A DNA stretch of 64,000 nucleotides from Streptomyces sp. CB02366 (GTDB lineage: Bacteria; Actinomycetota; Actinomycetes; Streptomycetales; Streptomycetaceae), in NCBI RefSeq assembly GCF_001905905.1, contig NZ_LIVT01000003.1, forward strand, positions 372,001 to 436,000, given 5' to 3'. Both the position numbers and the translations under genes were made by a program. Each line of letters opens with the position of its first letter. Position 1 is the stretch's first letter. The notes beneath the pieces are model-generated. The model had not been told where the DNA came from. It did no database searches and saw nothing but the letters and a program-made list of their open reading frames with translations. Positions 43,291 through 51,406 of this stretch are shown piece after piece.

Positions 43291-44757
43291 TCACCCGGTC
43301 GGGTCGGCCCCGGGCCGGGGCTCCCCGGCCGGGTGCCCGCCGCCGAACAGGCGGGGGCCCAGCTCGTGCCATTTCCGCAGCCCGGGAAGGCGGTTCCCCG
43401 CCTCCGGGCCCCAGCTCCCCGGTGCGTACGGCAGGGGAGGCTCGGCCGGATCGAGGACGGGGCCCACGATGCGCCAGCACTCCAGGACGGTGGGGAAGAA
43501 GGCGAAGCACTCGGGGTCGCCGATGACGGCTCCGTACAGGATGTTCTCGTACGGCAGTTCCTGCCGTCCCAGTACCCGTGCGAAGTCGACGCCGATGGGC
43601 ACGGTCAGCGGCCCGTCGGTGCTCCCGGGCTTGTTCAGCATCAGGTCCGCCCTGATGCCGGTGTCGCCGTCGATGCGGAAGCGGATGGTGTTCGGCGGCG
43701 TCCGGACGCCGTCGCCGCCGAAGAGTTCCAGCGGGGGCTTGCGCAGTTCGACCACGACCTCGGTGGCGGAGACGGCCAGCGCCTTGCCGCTGCGGAGGTA
43801 GAAGGGGACGTCCGCCCAGCGCCAGTTGTCCACGAACATGCGGGTCGCGAAGTACGTCTCCGTCACGGAGTCCGACGCGACGCCCTCGACGTCCCGGTAG
43901 CCGTCGTACTGGCCGCGCACGGTGTCGGCGGGGTCCATGGTGCGGGTCGCGTGCAGGGCCCGCCATTTCTCCAGCCCCTGCGCCTGGGCGTTGGTGGCGC
44001 TCGGCGGTTCCATCACGAGGAGGGCGAGGACCTGGAGCATGTGGTTCTGGACCACGTCGCGCAGGCACCCCACCGCGTCGTAGAAGGAGCCGCGGTCGGC
44101 GACGTCGAAGTCCTCGGCGAGGGTGATCTGCACGTTGTCCACGTACGCGCGGTGCCAGATCGGTGCGAGCAGCGTGTTGGCGAACCGGGAGACCATCAGG
44201 CTCTCCACCGCGCGGTTGCCGAGGAAGTGGTCGACGCGCAGCAGGTGGGCCTCGTCGAAGTGGGCGGAGAGTTCGTCCTGGAGCTTCCGCGCGGAGGCGA
44301 GGTCGTGCCCGAACGGCTTCTCCACCACCAGCCGGGCGTCGCGGTTGAGGCCCTCGGCCGCCAGCGAGGCTGCGACCCCGGTGAACAGCGACGGGGGGAT
44401 GGCGAGGTAGTGCGTCACGAAGCCGCGCCCGGCCACGGCCTCGCGCAGCCGGGTGAAGGTGGCGGCGTCCGCGAAGTCTCCGGTGACGATGGACAGTTCG
44501 GCCGCGAACCGGGCGAAGACCTCCTCGTCGATCTCCGTACCCTGGGCGACGAGCGCCTCCCGGGCGTGCCGGCGCAGGGCGTCGTCGTCCCAGTCGGTGG
44601 CCGCCACCCCGACGACGGGCACGGTGAGCTTGCCGGATTCGGTGAGCCGGTACAGCGCGGGCAGCAGCATCTTCTTGGCGAGGTCGCCGGAGATGCCGAA
44701 GAGCACCAGGACGTCGGATCGTTCCATCTCGGGAGGGCTGAGCAGGTCTTCGGTCAT
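43291..44757 (-). CDS. zwf: Glucose-6-phosphate dehydrogenase family protein, atypical active site
   Basis: About 488 residues, normal length. The Rossmann start (DVLVLFGISGDLAKKMLLPALYRL), EKPFGHDLASARKL, FANTLLAPIWHRAYVDNVQI and CLRDVVQNHML place it in the family. The substrate motif normally read RIDHYLGK is here RVDHFLGN: the phosphate-binding Lys is Asn181, although the His is kept. The GVEGRGGYYD-like stretch is also changed (DVADRGSFYD). So activity on glucose-6-phosphate is uncertain and another sugar or reduced activity is possible. Its ATG overlaps the transporter stop (TGATG), so the two are coupled. Confidence 0.8.
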   Translation of the reverse strand: MTEDLLSPPEMERSDVLVLFGISGDLAKKMLLPALYRLTESGKLTVPVVGVAATDWDDDALRRHAREALVAQGTEIDEEVFARFAAELSIVTGDFADAATFTRLREAVAGRGFVTHYLAIPPSLFTGVAASLAAEGLNRDARLVVEKPFGHDLASARKLQDELSAHFDEAHLLRVDHFLGNRAVESLMVSRFANTLLAPIWHRAYVDNVQITLAEDFDVADRGSFYDAVGCLRDVVQNHMLQVLALLVMEPPSATNAQAQGLEKWRALHATRTMDPADTVRGQYDGYRDVEGVASDSVTETYFATRMFVDNWRWADVPFYLRSGKALAVSATEVVVELRKPPLELFGGDGVRTPPNTIRFRIDGDTGIRADLMLNKPGSTDGPLTVPIGVDFARVLGRQELPYENILYGAVIGDPECFAFFPTVLECWRIVGPVLDPAEPPLPYAPGSWGPEAGNRLPGLRKWHELGPRLFGGGHPAGEPRPGADPTG

Positions 44758-46235
44758 CACGACCGTCCTTTCTGGGACGTTGCCGCCTTCGAGGGACCGT
44801 CCGGCGGGCCCTCGCCGCGCCCGAAGCGGGCGTTGAGCGCCGCTTCGATCTGCTCGGGGTCACGGCCCTTGGTCTCGGGCAGGTAGCGGCCGACGAAGAA
44901 GAAGGCGAGCACGCAGATCGCGGCGAAGATCCAGAAGGTCTCGCCCTGGCCGAGGGCGGAGGCCACGGGCAGGAAGGCGAGGCTGACGAGGAAGTTGGAG
45001 ATCCAGTTGACCGCCGTGGCCACACTCGACCCTTCCGCCCGCACGGACGGCGGGAAGATCTCGCCCAGCAGCGTCCAGAACACCGGGCCGAGGCCGCCCG
45101 CGTAGGCGGCGATGTAGATGACCATGAACAGCAGCGTCAGCACCGAGTTCATGCCGACCACGAACGCCAGCCCCAGCATGAAGATCGAGACCGCCATGAG
45201 AGCGAGGGAGACGAGCACCATGACGCGGCGGCCGGCCCGGTCGACCAGGCGGATCGCGACGAGCGTCATGACCAGGTTGATCAAGCCGATGAACACGGAG
45301 TAGAAGATGGAGTTCGACGCGTTCAGACCGGTCTGCTGAATGATGGTGGGCGCGTAGTAGATGATCGTGTTGATCCCGCCGAACTGCTGGACGGCGGCGA
45401 GGGTGAGCCCGACGACGAGGGCCGGGCGCAGGTCGGGGGCGAGCAGCCGCCTGGTCCCCTGGCCGGACGAGCCGGCCTTCTGCTTCTGCTGCTCGCGCTC
45501 CTCGGCGATCCGGTGCTGGGCCCGGGCGACCAGCGCGTCCGCCGTGGCCTCGTCGGCGACCGAGGCGATCCCCTTGCGCGCTTGCTCCGCCCGCCCGTGG
45601 GCGATGAGCCACTGCGGCGACTCGGGCAGGAACCACAAGGCCGCCGCCACCATGAGGGCGGCCGGCACCGCCCCGACGGCGAACATGGCCCGCCACATCT
45701 CACTGCTCGAGAAGGCGAGGTTGACCAGGTAGGCGATCAGAATGCCGAGGGTGATCATCAGCTGGTTCAGGGTGAGCAGCCGGCCCCGGATCTGCGTCGG
45801 GGAGATCTCGGAGAGGTAGACCGGCACCGTCGCCGACGCCGCTCCGACCGCGAGGCCGAGGATGATGCGCCCCACCATGAGCACGGCGTACCCGTTCGCC
45901 ATGCTCGCGATCGCCGTACCGATGATGAACACCGCGCCGATCACGCCGAGCGCTTTCCTCCGGCCGAGCCCGTCGGAGAGCCGCCCCGCCGAGGTGGCGC
46001 CGATCACCGCGCCGATGAGCAGGACGCTGACCACACTGCCCTGTTCGAAGGAGTTCAGGTCGAAGTCCTGCTTGATGTAGAGCAGGGCTCCGGACACGAC
46101 CCCCGTGTCGAAACCGAACAGGAAGCCGCCCAGAGCGATCGCGACCGCCCAGCGGGTGATCTTCCGCTGCCCCTCCGGCGGAACCTCGGCGAGCGGCCCG
46201 TGGGTGCCCGGTTCCTTGGAAAAGCCCTGAACCAT
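44757..46235 (-). CDS. MFS sugar porter (glucose/inositol type)
   Basis: A 492-residue, 12-helix transporter. The sugar-porter marks are all there: GFLFGFDTGVVSGALL, GRLSDGLGRRKALG, RIILGLAVGAASATVPVYLSE, PESPQWLIAHGR, QQFGGINTIIYYAP and YLPETKGRDPEQIE. It should import a sugar such as glucose, xylose or inositol with protons. ATG at 46235 with GAGGTGG. It is directly followed, with a one-base overlap, by the G6PD-like gene, suggesting uptake coupled to oxidation of one sugar. The 288-base region upstream shows no certain operator. Confidence 0.9.
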   Translation of the reverse strand: MVQGFSKEPGTHGPLAEVPPEGQRKITRWAVAIALGGFLFGFDTGVVSGALLYIKQDFDLNSFEQGSVVSVLLIGAVIGATSAGRLSDGLGRRKALGVIGAVFIIGTAIASMANGYAVLMVGRIILGLAVGAASATVPVYLSEISPTQIRGRLLTLNQLMITLGILIAYLVNLAFSSSEMWRAMFAVGAVPAALMVAAALWFLPESPQWLIAHGRAEQARKGIASVADEATADALVARAQHRIAEEREQQKQKAGSSGQGTRRLLAPDLRPALVVGLTLAAVQQFGGINTIIYYAPTIIQQTGLNASNSIFYSVFIGLINLVMTLVAIRLVDRAGRRVMVLVSLALMAVSIFMLGLAFVVGMNSVLTLLFMVIYIAAYAGGLGPVFWTLLGEIFPPSVRAEGSSVATAVNWISNFLVSLAFLPVASALGQGETFWIFAAICVLAFFFVGRYLPETKGRDPEQIEAALNARFGRGEGPPDGPSKAATSQKGRS

Positions 46236-46523
46236 TTCGCCACCTCATGTCGTGAACGGGCCCGTCCTGGCCACATCACCATCTTTCTGGATGAACTGAC
46301 ATCGATACGAAGCAATCGAGTGGTGCGGGGCATCCGGCACGCCCCCTCGGCCACGCCCGATCGCGGCACGCCTCCTCGGCCCCGGCGGGCGGTCCGCGCA
46401 CGCGCTGCCCCGGTCGGCGTAACGCCGGTGGTCCGGCCGGGGCGCCGGGTGCAGGCTGCCGAGCAGGCACGGCGATTTCGCGCCGCGCGCCGGCTGTCAG
46501 CCGTCCGGGAGGCGGGAACGCTC

Positions 46524-47348
46524 ATGGCTCACCCGGACGAGGAGGCGGAGGCCCGCTCGGCGGACAGCAAGGGCGGCCCCGGACACACGGTGCTGATGGC
46601 GGTGGCCTTCGCGGTGCCGGTGACGAAGGTGGCGTACACGGTCGGGGGCGGCGCGGCGGCCCGGGACGTGTTCGTCGGGATGGAGCCGGCGAACTGGCCC
46701 GACGTGCTGATCGGCATGGTGCTCACCGACCCTCTCCTCGCCTCCGTACTGGCCGTGGTCGTCTCCCGCGTCGTGTTCGCCCTGTTCGCGGCGCGCGGCG
46801 CGGTCCCGGTGGGCGGAGGCGTCGTCGGCGCGCTCCAACGGCTGGCGCTGACCATCGTCAACCCGGTCGCGATGGGGGTGCTGGTCACGTGCTTCTTCGG
46901 CCCCTGGTGGGGCCTGGGCACGGGACTCGCGGCGTACGCGCTGCGCAAGGGCGTCGTGGTGGAGTACCGCACCGGCAGACGGCGCCCGCACGGACGCCGC
47001 GGCGGCCAAGGGGCGGCGGACGGGTCTCCCCGCGCCGGGGGCTACCGCCCGTCCCGGGGGCTGCGCCGGGCGGCGGCCCTGGAGCAGTGGGCGGCCCTGG
47101 TCCTGACGGTCCTCGTCCTCCCGGCGCTCGCCTTCGTCGCCGCGCTGGACGGGCAGGTGTGGACCTCGATCGTCCGCTGCGAGGTCACCGAGGGCGCCCG
47201 GACCGAGAGCGACCGCCTGATCGAGCTGGGCCGCAAGGGCAACGGGGTCGTGGGCTGGAACCTGGACACGGAGGAGATCTCCAACGGCGCGGGCTGCACG
47301 GGCGAGGAGAGCCTGTACGTACGTGAACCGTGGTGGCGCGATCGCTGA
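46524..47348 (+). CDS. Hypothetical membrane protein
   Basis: A 274-residue protein. After a short charged start (MAHPDEEAEARSADSKGG) there are about four hydrophobic helices (VLMAVAFAVPVTKVAY, PLLASVLAVVVSRVVFALF, LTIVNPVAMGVLVTCFFG, LVLTVLVLPALAFVAAL), then a soluble about 60-residue end with two cysteines (IVRCEVTEG, GAGCTGEES). GGGAGG precedes the ATG. I do not recognise a family. It is divergent from the sugar porter but nothing ties the two together. It has normal streptomycete codon use. Confidence 0.65.
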   Translation: MAHPDEEAEARSADSKGGPGHTVLMAVAFAVPVTKVAYTVGGGAAARDVFVGMEPANWPDVLIGMVLTDPLLASVLAVVVSRVVFALFAARGAVPVGGGVVGALQRLALTIVNPVAMGVLVTCFFGPWWGLGTGLAAYALRKGVVVEYRTGRRRPHGRRGGQGAADGSPRAGGYRPSRGLRRAAALEQWAALVLTVLVLPALAFVAALDGQVWTSIVRCEVTEGARTESDRLIELGRKGNGVVGWNLDTEEISNGAGCTGEESLYVREPWWRDR

Positions 47349-47640
47349 GCGGCGGCCCGTACGGGAGAGACCCCGGAGGATCCGGCGCCGGCACCGGCAC
47401 CGAGCCGTTTACCGGACACTCCGGGGCGAACACGGCACGTTCCTCCCGGGTCACCCGAATGCCGCACTTCTTCCGGCGAAAGGGATCGTTGTGCGGGGTG
47501 CGGTAGTAGAAAACATGTTTCGTTTCAAACCTTGACGGCTTCCGGAGCGGCGTGGGCCACAGCCGACGCGTTTCGGTGAACATCCGTGCGTTCCGACTCC
47601 GGTACAGGGTGATGGGAACAATGCAGGAAACGAGGAGCAG

Positions 47641-47922
47641 ATGCACGAAGGAAGCATTCCGCTCGAGGACTTCCTCGACACCTTGAACCGGCTGCAGGCC
47701 GACTTCGAGCGGCGCCTGGGCGGCATCGAACACCAACCGGCCCCCCTGTCGCACCCCCCGGTGCAGGACCGTTCCGGCCCCTCGGCCTGGACCCAGGAGG
47801 ACGGTTACCGGCCGCTCGGATTGGCAGCCATCTGGACCTCTCCGGCCACTCCTCGGGACGGCCGCCCGGGCCCCCGGCGGAGCTCGGCCCCTTCCCGCCG
47901 CGGAGAGCCGTTCCTCGACTGA
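47641..47922 (+). CDS. Small hypothetical protein
   Basis: A 93-residue protein. GAGGAGCAG lies right before the ATG, and third-position G/C bias is normal. The first half (GSIPLEDFLDTLNRLQADFE) is an amphipathic helix, possibly a short coiled coil; the second half is Pro/Arg/Ser-rich and looks disordered. No family is recognised. The 292 bases before it hold an AT-richer stretch with no obvious gene, and the 244 bases after it are GC-rich and empty. Confidence 0.55.
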   Translation: MHEGSIPLEDFLDTLNRLQADFERRLGGIEHQPAPLSHPPVQDRSGPSAWTQEDGYRPLGLAAIWTSPATPRDGRPGPRRSSAPSRRGEPFLD

Positions 47923-48166
47923 GGCCGATCCGGGGAAAAACGTTCCGCTGTGGGGGCCGGGACCGGTGGGCCGTAGGCCGGGGTGACGACTCGGGTGCGG
48001 CGCGGCCCCGCCCGGAGCGTGCCTGCGTTTCCCTCGCCCCGCCGCCGGGCTCCCCCTCGGGCGCCCGGCCGGTCTGCCGCTGAGCCGGTGCTCCGAACAG
48101 CCCGCCCGCCGGTCACCCTGCCGGGCCGGTGGTGGGGGCCGGCCGGCCCCCACCTGAACGCCGGTC

Positions 48167-48742
48167 TCAGGGAAGGCGCTTGCGGGCCGCCCCCACCGAG
48201 TCGGAGACGCCCTTGACCGCCGCGTCCGCCACGTCGCCCACCCGGTCGGAGACGGCGCCGACGCGGTGGATGACCGTGTCGGAGGCCTGGCCCGCCGCGC
48301 GGTGGGTCCGGTGGGCGAGCGACGGCTTGCCGTGCGTGTCGGCGGCGGCGATGAGCAGGCCGCCGAGCAGGGACACGTTCGCGAGCAGGTCCGCCCGCTC
48401 GGCCGCGCTCGTCTCCGGGTCGGGGTCCGCGTCCCCGTCCGTCCGGTAGGCGTACGGCGTCAGGGCCGACGCCACCAGCGTCAACGCGAGCGCCGCGGAC
48501 GCCGACCGCGGCGCCCGGCCCAGCGCGAGCAGGAGGCCGGCGCCGAGCTGGACCGCCCCCTGGACGCGTACGAACTGCTCGGGGTCCTGCGGCAGCGGCA
48601 GCCGGGCGAGGGCCCCGGAGGGGCCTTCGCCGGAGCCGTCCCCCCGGGCGGCCGGGACGACCGGGTTGCGTACCGCCGCGTACCCGTCACGGATGAACTT
48701 CGAGGCCAGAAGAGGCCGGGCGAACCTGCGGAGAACAGCCAT
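48167..48742 (-). CDS. DoxX-family membrane protein
   Basis: A 191-residue protein. The start RRFARPLLASKFIRDGYAAV, then VRVQGAVQLGAGLLLALGRAPR and ADLLANVSLLGGLLIAAADT, fits the DoxX group with about four helices. A hydrophilic end carries SDTVIHRVGAVSDRVGDVA, a likely amphipathic helix. DoxX proteins are linked to redox or thiosulfate metabolism in a few species, but here the role is unknown. The ribosome site is weak. It is divergent from the 48852 gene. Confidence 0.78.
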   Translation of the reverse strand: MAVLRRFARPLLASKFIRDGYAAVRNPVVPAARGDGSGEGPSGALARLPLPQDPEQFVRVQGAVQLGAGLLLALGRAPRSASAALALTLVASALTPYAYRTDGDADPDPETSAAERADLLANVSLLGGLLIAAADTHGKPSLAHRTHRAAGQASDTVIHRVGAVSDRVGDVADAAVKGVSDSVGAARKRLP

Positions 48743-48851
48743 GCCCGTCGGCTGCCCCGTCAGGGACGGAGCACACGTGGCCGCACTCCGGTATCCGCCG
48801 GGAGCACCTCCGCGGCAGGCCCGAGGCGGCGGCGCGGCGCATCATGGGGGC

Positions 48852-49178
48852 ATGCCATCGGAGCGCGGCGGTCCGGACCGGACGGACGACGGGCGGTACG
48901 TGATCGTCCACGGCCGCCGCTGGCGCGCGACCGATCCGGACATCCCCGAGGACGCGGCCGCCGCTCTGCGCTCGCACCTGATGGCGGCGCGCAGGGCGGT
49001 ACGGGAGGCCAAGCGCACCGAGGACGCGGTCGCGTTGCGACGGGCGCGTGAAGAGGTGCACCGGGCCAAGGTCGCGCTCGGGGAGCGGGGGGAGCCGTGG
49101 TGGGAGCAGCCCGCCCCCGCCCGCGCACGGCGGTGGCGCGACGGGCTCGCGTGGTTCGACCGCCCCAACGGGAGCTGA
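48852..49178 (+). CDS. Small conserved-type streptomycete protein
   Basis: A 108-residue protein. It reads GRYVIVHGRRWRATDPDIPE, followed by a long charged helix (LRSHLMAARRAVREAKRTED, REEVHRAKVALGERGEPWWE). Very similar small proteins are common in Streptomyces, often mislabelled as biopolymer transporters; I recall them but cannot search. The ATG at 48852 has GGGGGC before it. It is probably cytosolic and helical. Function unknown. It converges on the glycosyltransferase operon. Confidence 0.7.
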   Translation: MPSERGGPDRTDDGRYVIVHGRRWRATDPDIPEDAAAALRSHLMAARRAVREAKRTEDAVALRRAREEVHRAKVALGERGEPWWEQPAPARARRWRDGLAWFDRPNGS

Positions 49179-49233
49179 GCCGCCGTTCCGGGCGCGGCGC
49201 GGCCTCCGGAGCGCCGGGGCCGGACGCGGGGGC

Positions 49234-49992
49234 TCAGTTCGGGGCTTCTCCGTTCGACGCGGCGAGCGGAGCCCGCCGTTCGAGGTCCGCCAGGTGGTCG
49301 CCGAAGCCTCCGCGCGCGCGGGGGGCGGTGCGGGTCGACGTGGTCACGGGGCAGTCCGCGGTGCGCAGGATGCGCGCGCCGGTGCGTTCCAGCGCGTCGA
49401 CCAGGCCCCGGTCCTCGTCCAGCGGTTCGGGCGGGAAGCCGCCCGCCAGGGCGTAGGCCCGGCTGCTGACGCCGAGGTTCGCGCCGTGGACATGGGGGTG
49501 GCGCCAGGGGTGGCCGGCCGGTGGGCGGGTCATCTCGTAGAGATGGTGGTAGCGGGCGGCCAGGTGGGGTTTGTCCGGCGACCAGCGGTCGGCGGCCACC
49601 GTGCCGACGACCGCGTCCCAGCCCTCGGCGGCCCGGCCCAGCTGGTGCGCGAGCCAGTCGGGCCGCACGGTGCCGTCGGCGTCGGTGGAGGCGATCCACA
49701 CGGGGGCCGGCACGTCGCCGAGGACCCCGAGTGCGGCTCGTACGCCTGCGGCCCGGGCCCGGCCCACGTTGCGGAAGCCGACCGGTACCACGAGAGCGCC
49801 CGTCGCGCGGGCGACCGCGGCGGTGGCGTCCGTACAGGTGTCGGCCACGACCACGGTGAGCACGGGCGCCGAGCCGACGCCGGGGTGCTCCGCCGCCGCG
49901 CGCACCGAGGCCAGCGCGGCGGGCAGCAGGTCCTCCTCGTCACGGGCCGGGATGACGACGGCGACGGCCGCGACGCCGCCCGGGGCGCTCAC
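49234..49992 (-). CDS. Family 2 glycosyltransferase
   Basis: About 252 residues, GT-A fold. VAVVIPARDEEDLLPAALAS is the nucleotide-sugar opening; ASTDADGTVRPDWLAHQL carries the DxD-like metal site; HPHVHGANLGVSSRAYALAGGF and DEDRGLVDALERTG complete the pattern. It has no membrane helix, so the acceptor is probably soluble or peripheral. The GTG start overlaps the methyltransferase stop (GTGA). It is the last gene of the four-gene operon with acyl-CoA dehydrogenase, PIG-L and NodS-like genes. Donor and acceptor are unknown. Confidence 0.88.
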   Translation of the reverse strand: MSAPGGVAAVAVVIPARDEEDLLPAALASVRAAAEHPGVGSAPVLTVVVADTCTDATAAVARATGALVVPVGFRNVGRARAAGVRAALGVLGDVPAPVWIASTDADGTVRPDWLAHQLGRAAEGWDAVVGTVAADRWSPDKPHLAARYHHLYEMTRPPAGHPWRHPHVHGANLGVSSRAYALAGGFPPEPLDEDRGLVDALERTGARILRTADCPVTTSTRTAPRARGGFGDHLADLERRAPLAASNGEAPN

Positions 49993-50645
49993 ACGAGTCC
50001 TTCGCGGGCCGCGGGAGAGGGGGCGGCCGCGCCGTCGGGGCCTGTGCGCTCGTACACCTGGAGTACGAAGTCGGCCTCGCGGTGGTCGGCCGTCAGGGTC
50101 AGCCCGGGGAGGGAGGCGACCGTCGGGGCCAGAGTGGCGCCGGTCCCCCGGTGTTCGGGCACGGGGTGGTTCCAGTGCGCCGTCACCAGGGTGCCGCCGG
50201 GCTCCAGGGCGCCGAGCGCGAGGTCCAGTACCCGGCGGAGGGCGGACGCGTCGAAGTAGTAGAGCAGTTCGGACAGGACGACGAGGTCGAAGCGGCCGGA
50301 AGGCCACTCGTCGGGGACCGCCATGCGGCACACGTCCACGTGGGGGAACGCGGAAGTGCGCTCGCCCGCGGTCGCGACCGCGGCCCCCACCCGGTCGCAG
50401 GCCACGACCCGGTCGCACCGCTCGGCCAGGCGCACCGTCAACTCACCTACCGAACAAGCCGGTTCGAAGGCGCGGCGATAGCGCGGCAACGGCAGGCTCG
50501 CCATCGTGAGGTCGTATTTGCGGCGCTCGTACCACCGGTCGGCGAGATGCCAGGGGTCCGGGGCGCCGCGGTACATGTCCTCGAAGTACGCGGCGGGGGT
50601 GGCTCCCGAGCCGGGGGCGTCCGTGGTGGGGCGGTCGGCGCTCAC
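49989..50645 (-). CDS. NodS-like SAM-dependent methyltransferase
   Basis: About 218 residues. YFEDMYRGAPDPWHLADRWYERRKYD and RAFEPACSVGELTVRLAERC match NodS-type N-methyltransferases; the SAM site is the FEPACSVGELT segment, and FDLVVLSELLYYFD follows. NodS of rhizobia methylates the deacetylated amino group of chitooligosaccharides. Here the adjacent deacetylase could provide such an amine. The GTG start overlaps the PIG-L stop by four bases, as does its own stop with the glycosyltransferase. The real substrate is unknown. Confidence 0.87.
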   Translation of the reverse strand: MSADRPTTDAPGSGATPAAYFEDMYRGAPDPWHLADRWYERRKYDLTMASLPLPRYRRAFEPACSVGELTVRLAERCDRVVACDRVGAAVATAGERTSAFPHVDVCRMAVPDEWPSGRFDLVVLSELLYYFDASALRRVLDLALGALEPGGTLVTAHWNHPVPEHRGTGATLAPTVASLPGLTLTADHREADFVLQVYERTGPDGAAAPSPAAREGLV

Positions 50646-51406
50646 CGGAAGACCACCTCCCGGTCGCGCAGGTGGTGCGCCAGTTCGTGCGGAGGCAGGA
50701 TCGCCGCGTCGCCCGGCCCCGGCCCCAGAGGGGCGATCTGGCTGACGAACCGCCCGACCGCCGCCCTCTTCCGCTCCAGCGCCGTCGAGGACAGCGGGAT
50801 GAGGGCCGCGCGCCGCCACGGCACCCGGGGGTCGCCCGGCGCCGCCCAGTGCCACATCCACACCGGATAGAGCCAGCAGGGGGTGCGGGTGGAGGCCGCC
50901 GCCCGCACAGCGGCCCGGCCGGCGGCTTCGTGGTCGCCGTGCACGTCCCCGGTCCAGGGCGCGACCAGCAGGTCCGCCCCGTCGAGAAGGGGGGCGATCC
51001 GGGCTGCCACCTCGTCCTCGAACCGGTCCACCCGCGTGTCGGGGATCCGCAGCCGTACGACGGTGGAGTCCGCCGCCCCCAGCTCGGCCAGGGCGGCCCG
51101 CGTCTCGGCCGTACGCAGCCGTACCAGCTCGGAGGCGGTGACGAGGTCGCTGTCGGGGTGGGATCCCTCTCCGTCGGTGACCGCGACGACGGTCACCTCC
51201 GTGCCCGACGCCGCGAGCATCGCCAGCGCGCCGCCGAAACCGAGCACCTCGTCGTCGGGGTGGGCCGCGACCACCACCACGCGGGTGACGGCGTCCAGGG
51301 CGGCTTCGGGAAGACCGGCCCAGCCCTGCCATGCCTGCCAGTCCGCTTCGGGGGTGCCGGGAGCCTGGATGGGGTCGGCGTAGCCTCCGTCGAGGGTGTC
51401 CGTCAT
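50642..51406 (-). CDS. PIG-L-family deacetylase
   Basis: A 254-residue LmbE/PIG-L protein. The Zn site starts with VVVAAHPDDEVLGFGG (AHPDDE) at about 46-61, and the second half is PWTGDVHGDHEAAGRA with the His ligand. Family members remove acetyl groups from N-acetylglucosaminyl conjugates such as those in mycothiol or GPI synthesis. The N-terminal 35 residues are Trp-rich and unlike MshB. The ATG overlaps the stop of the acyl-CoA dehydrogenase gene (ATGA). The substrate here is unknown, but an N-acetyl sugar is likely. Confidence 0.88.
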   Translation of the reverse strand: MTDTLDGGYADPIQAPGTPEADWQAWQGWAGLPEAALDAVTRVVVVAAHPDDEVLGFGGALAMLAASGTEVTVVAVTDGEGSHPDSDLVTASELVRLRTAETRAALAELGAADSTVVRLRIPDTRVDRFEDEVAARIAPLLDGADLLVAPWTGDVHGDHEAAGRAAVRAAASTRTPCWLYPVWMWHWAAPGDPRVPWRRAALIPLSSTALERKRAAVGRFVSQIAPLGPGPGDAAILPPHELAHHLRDREVVFR

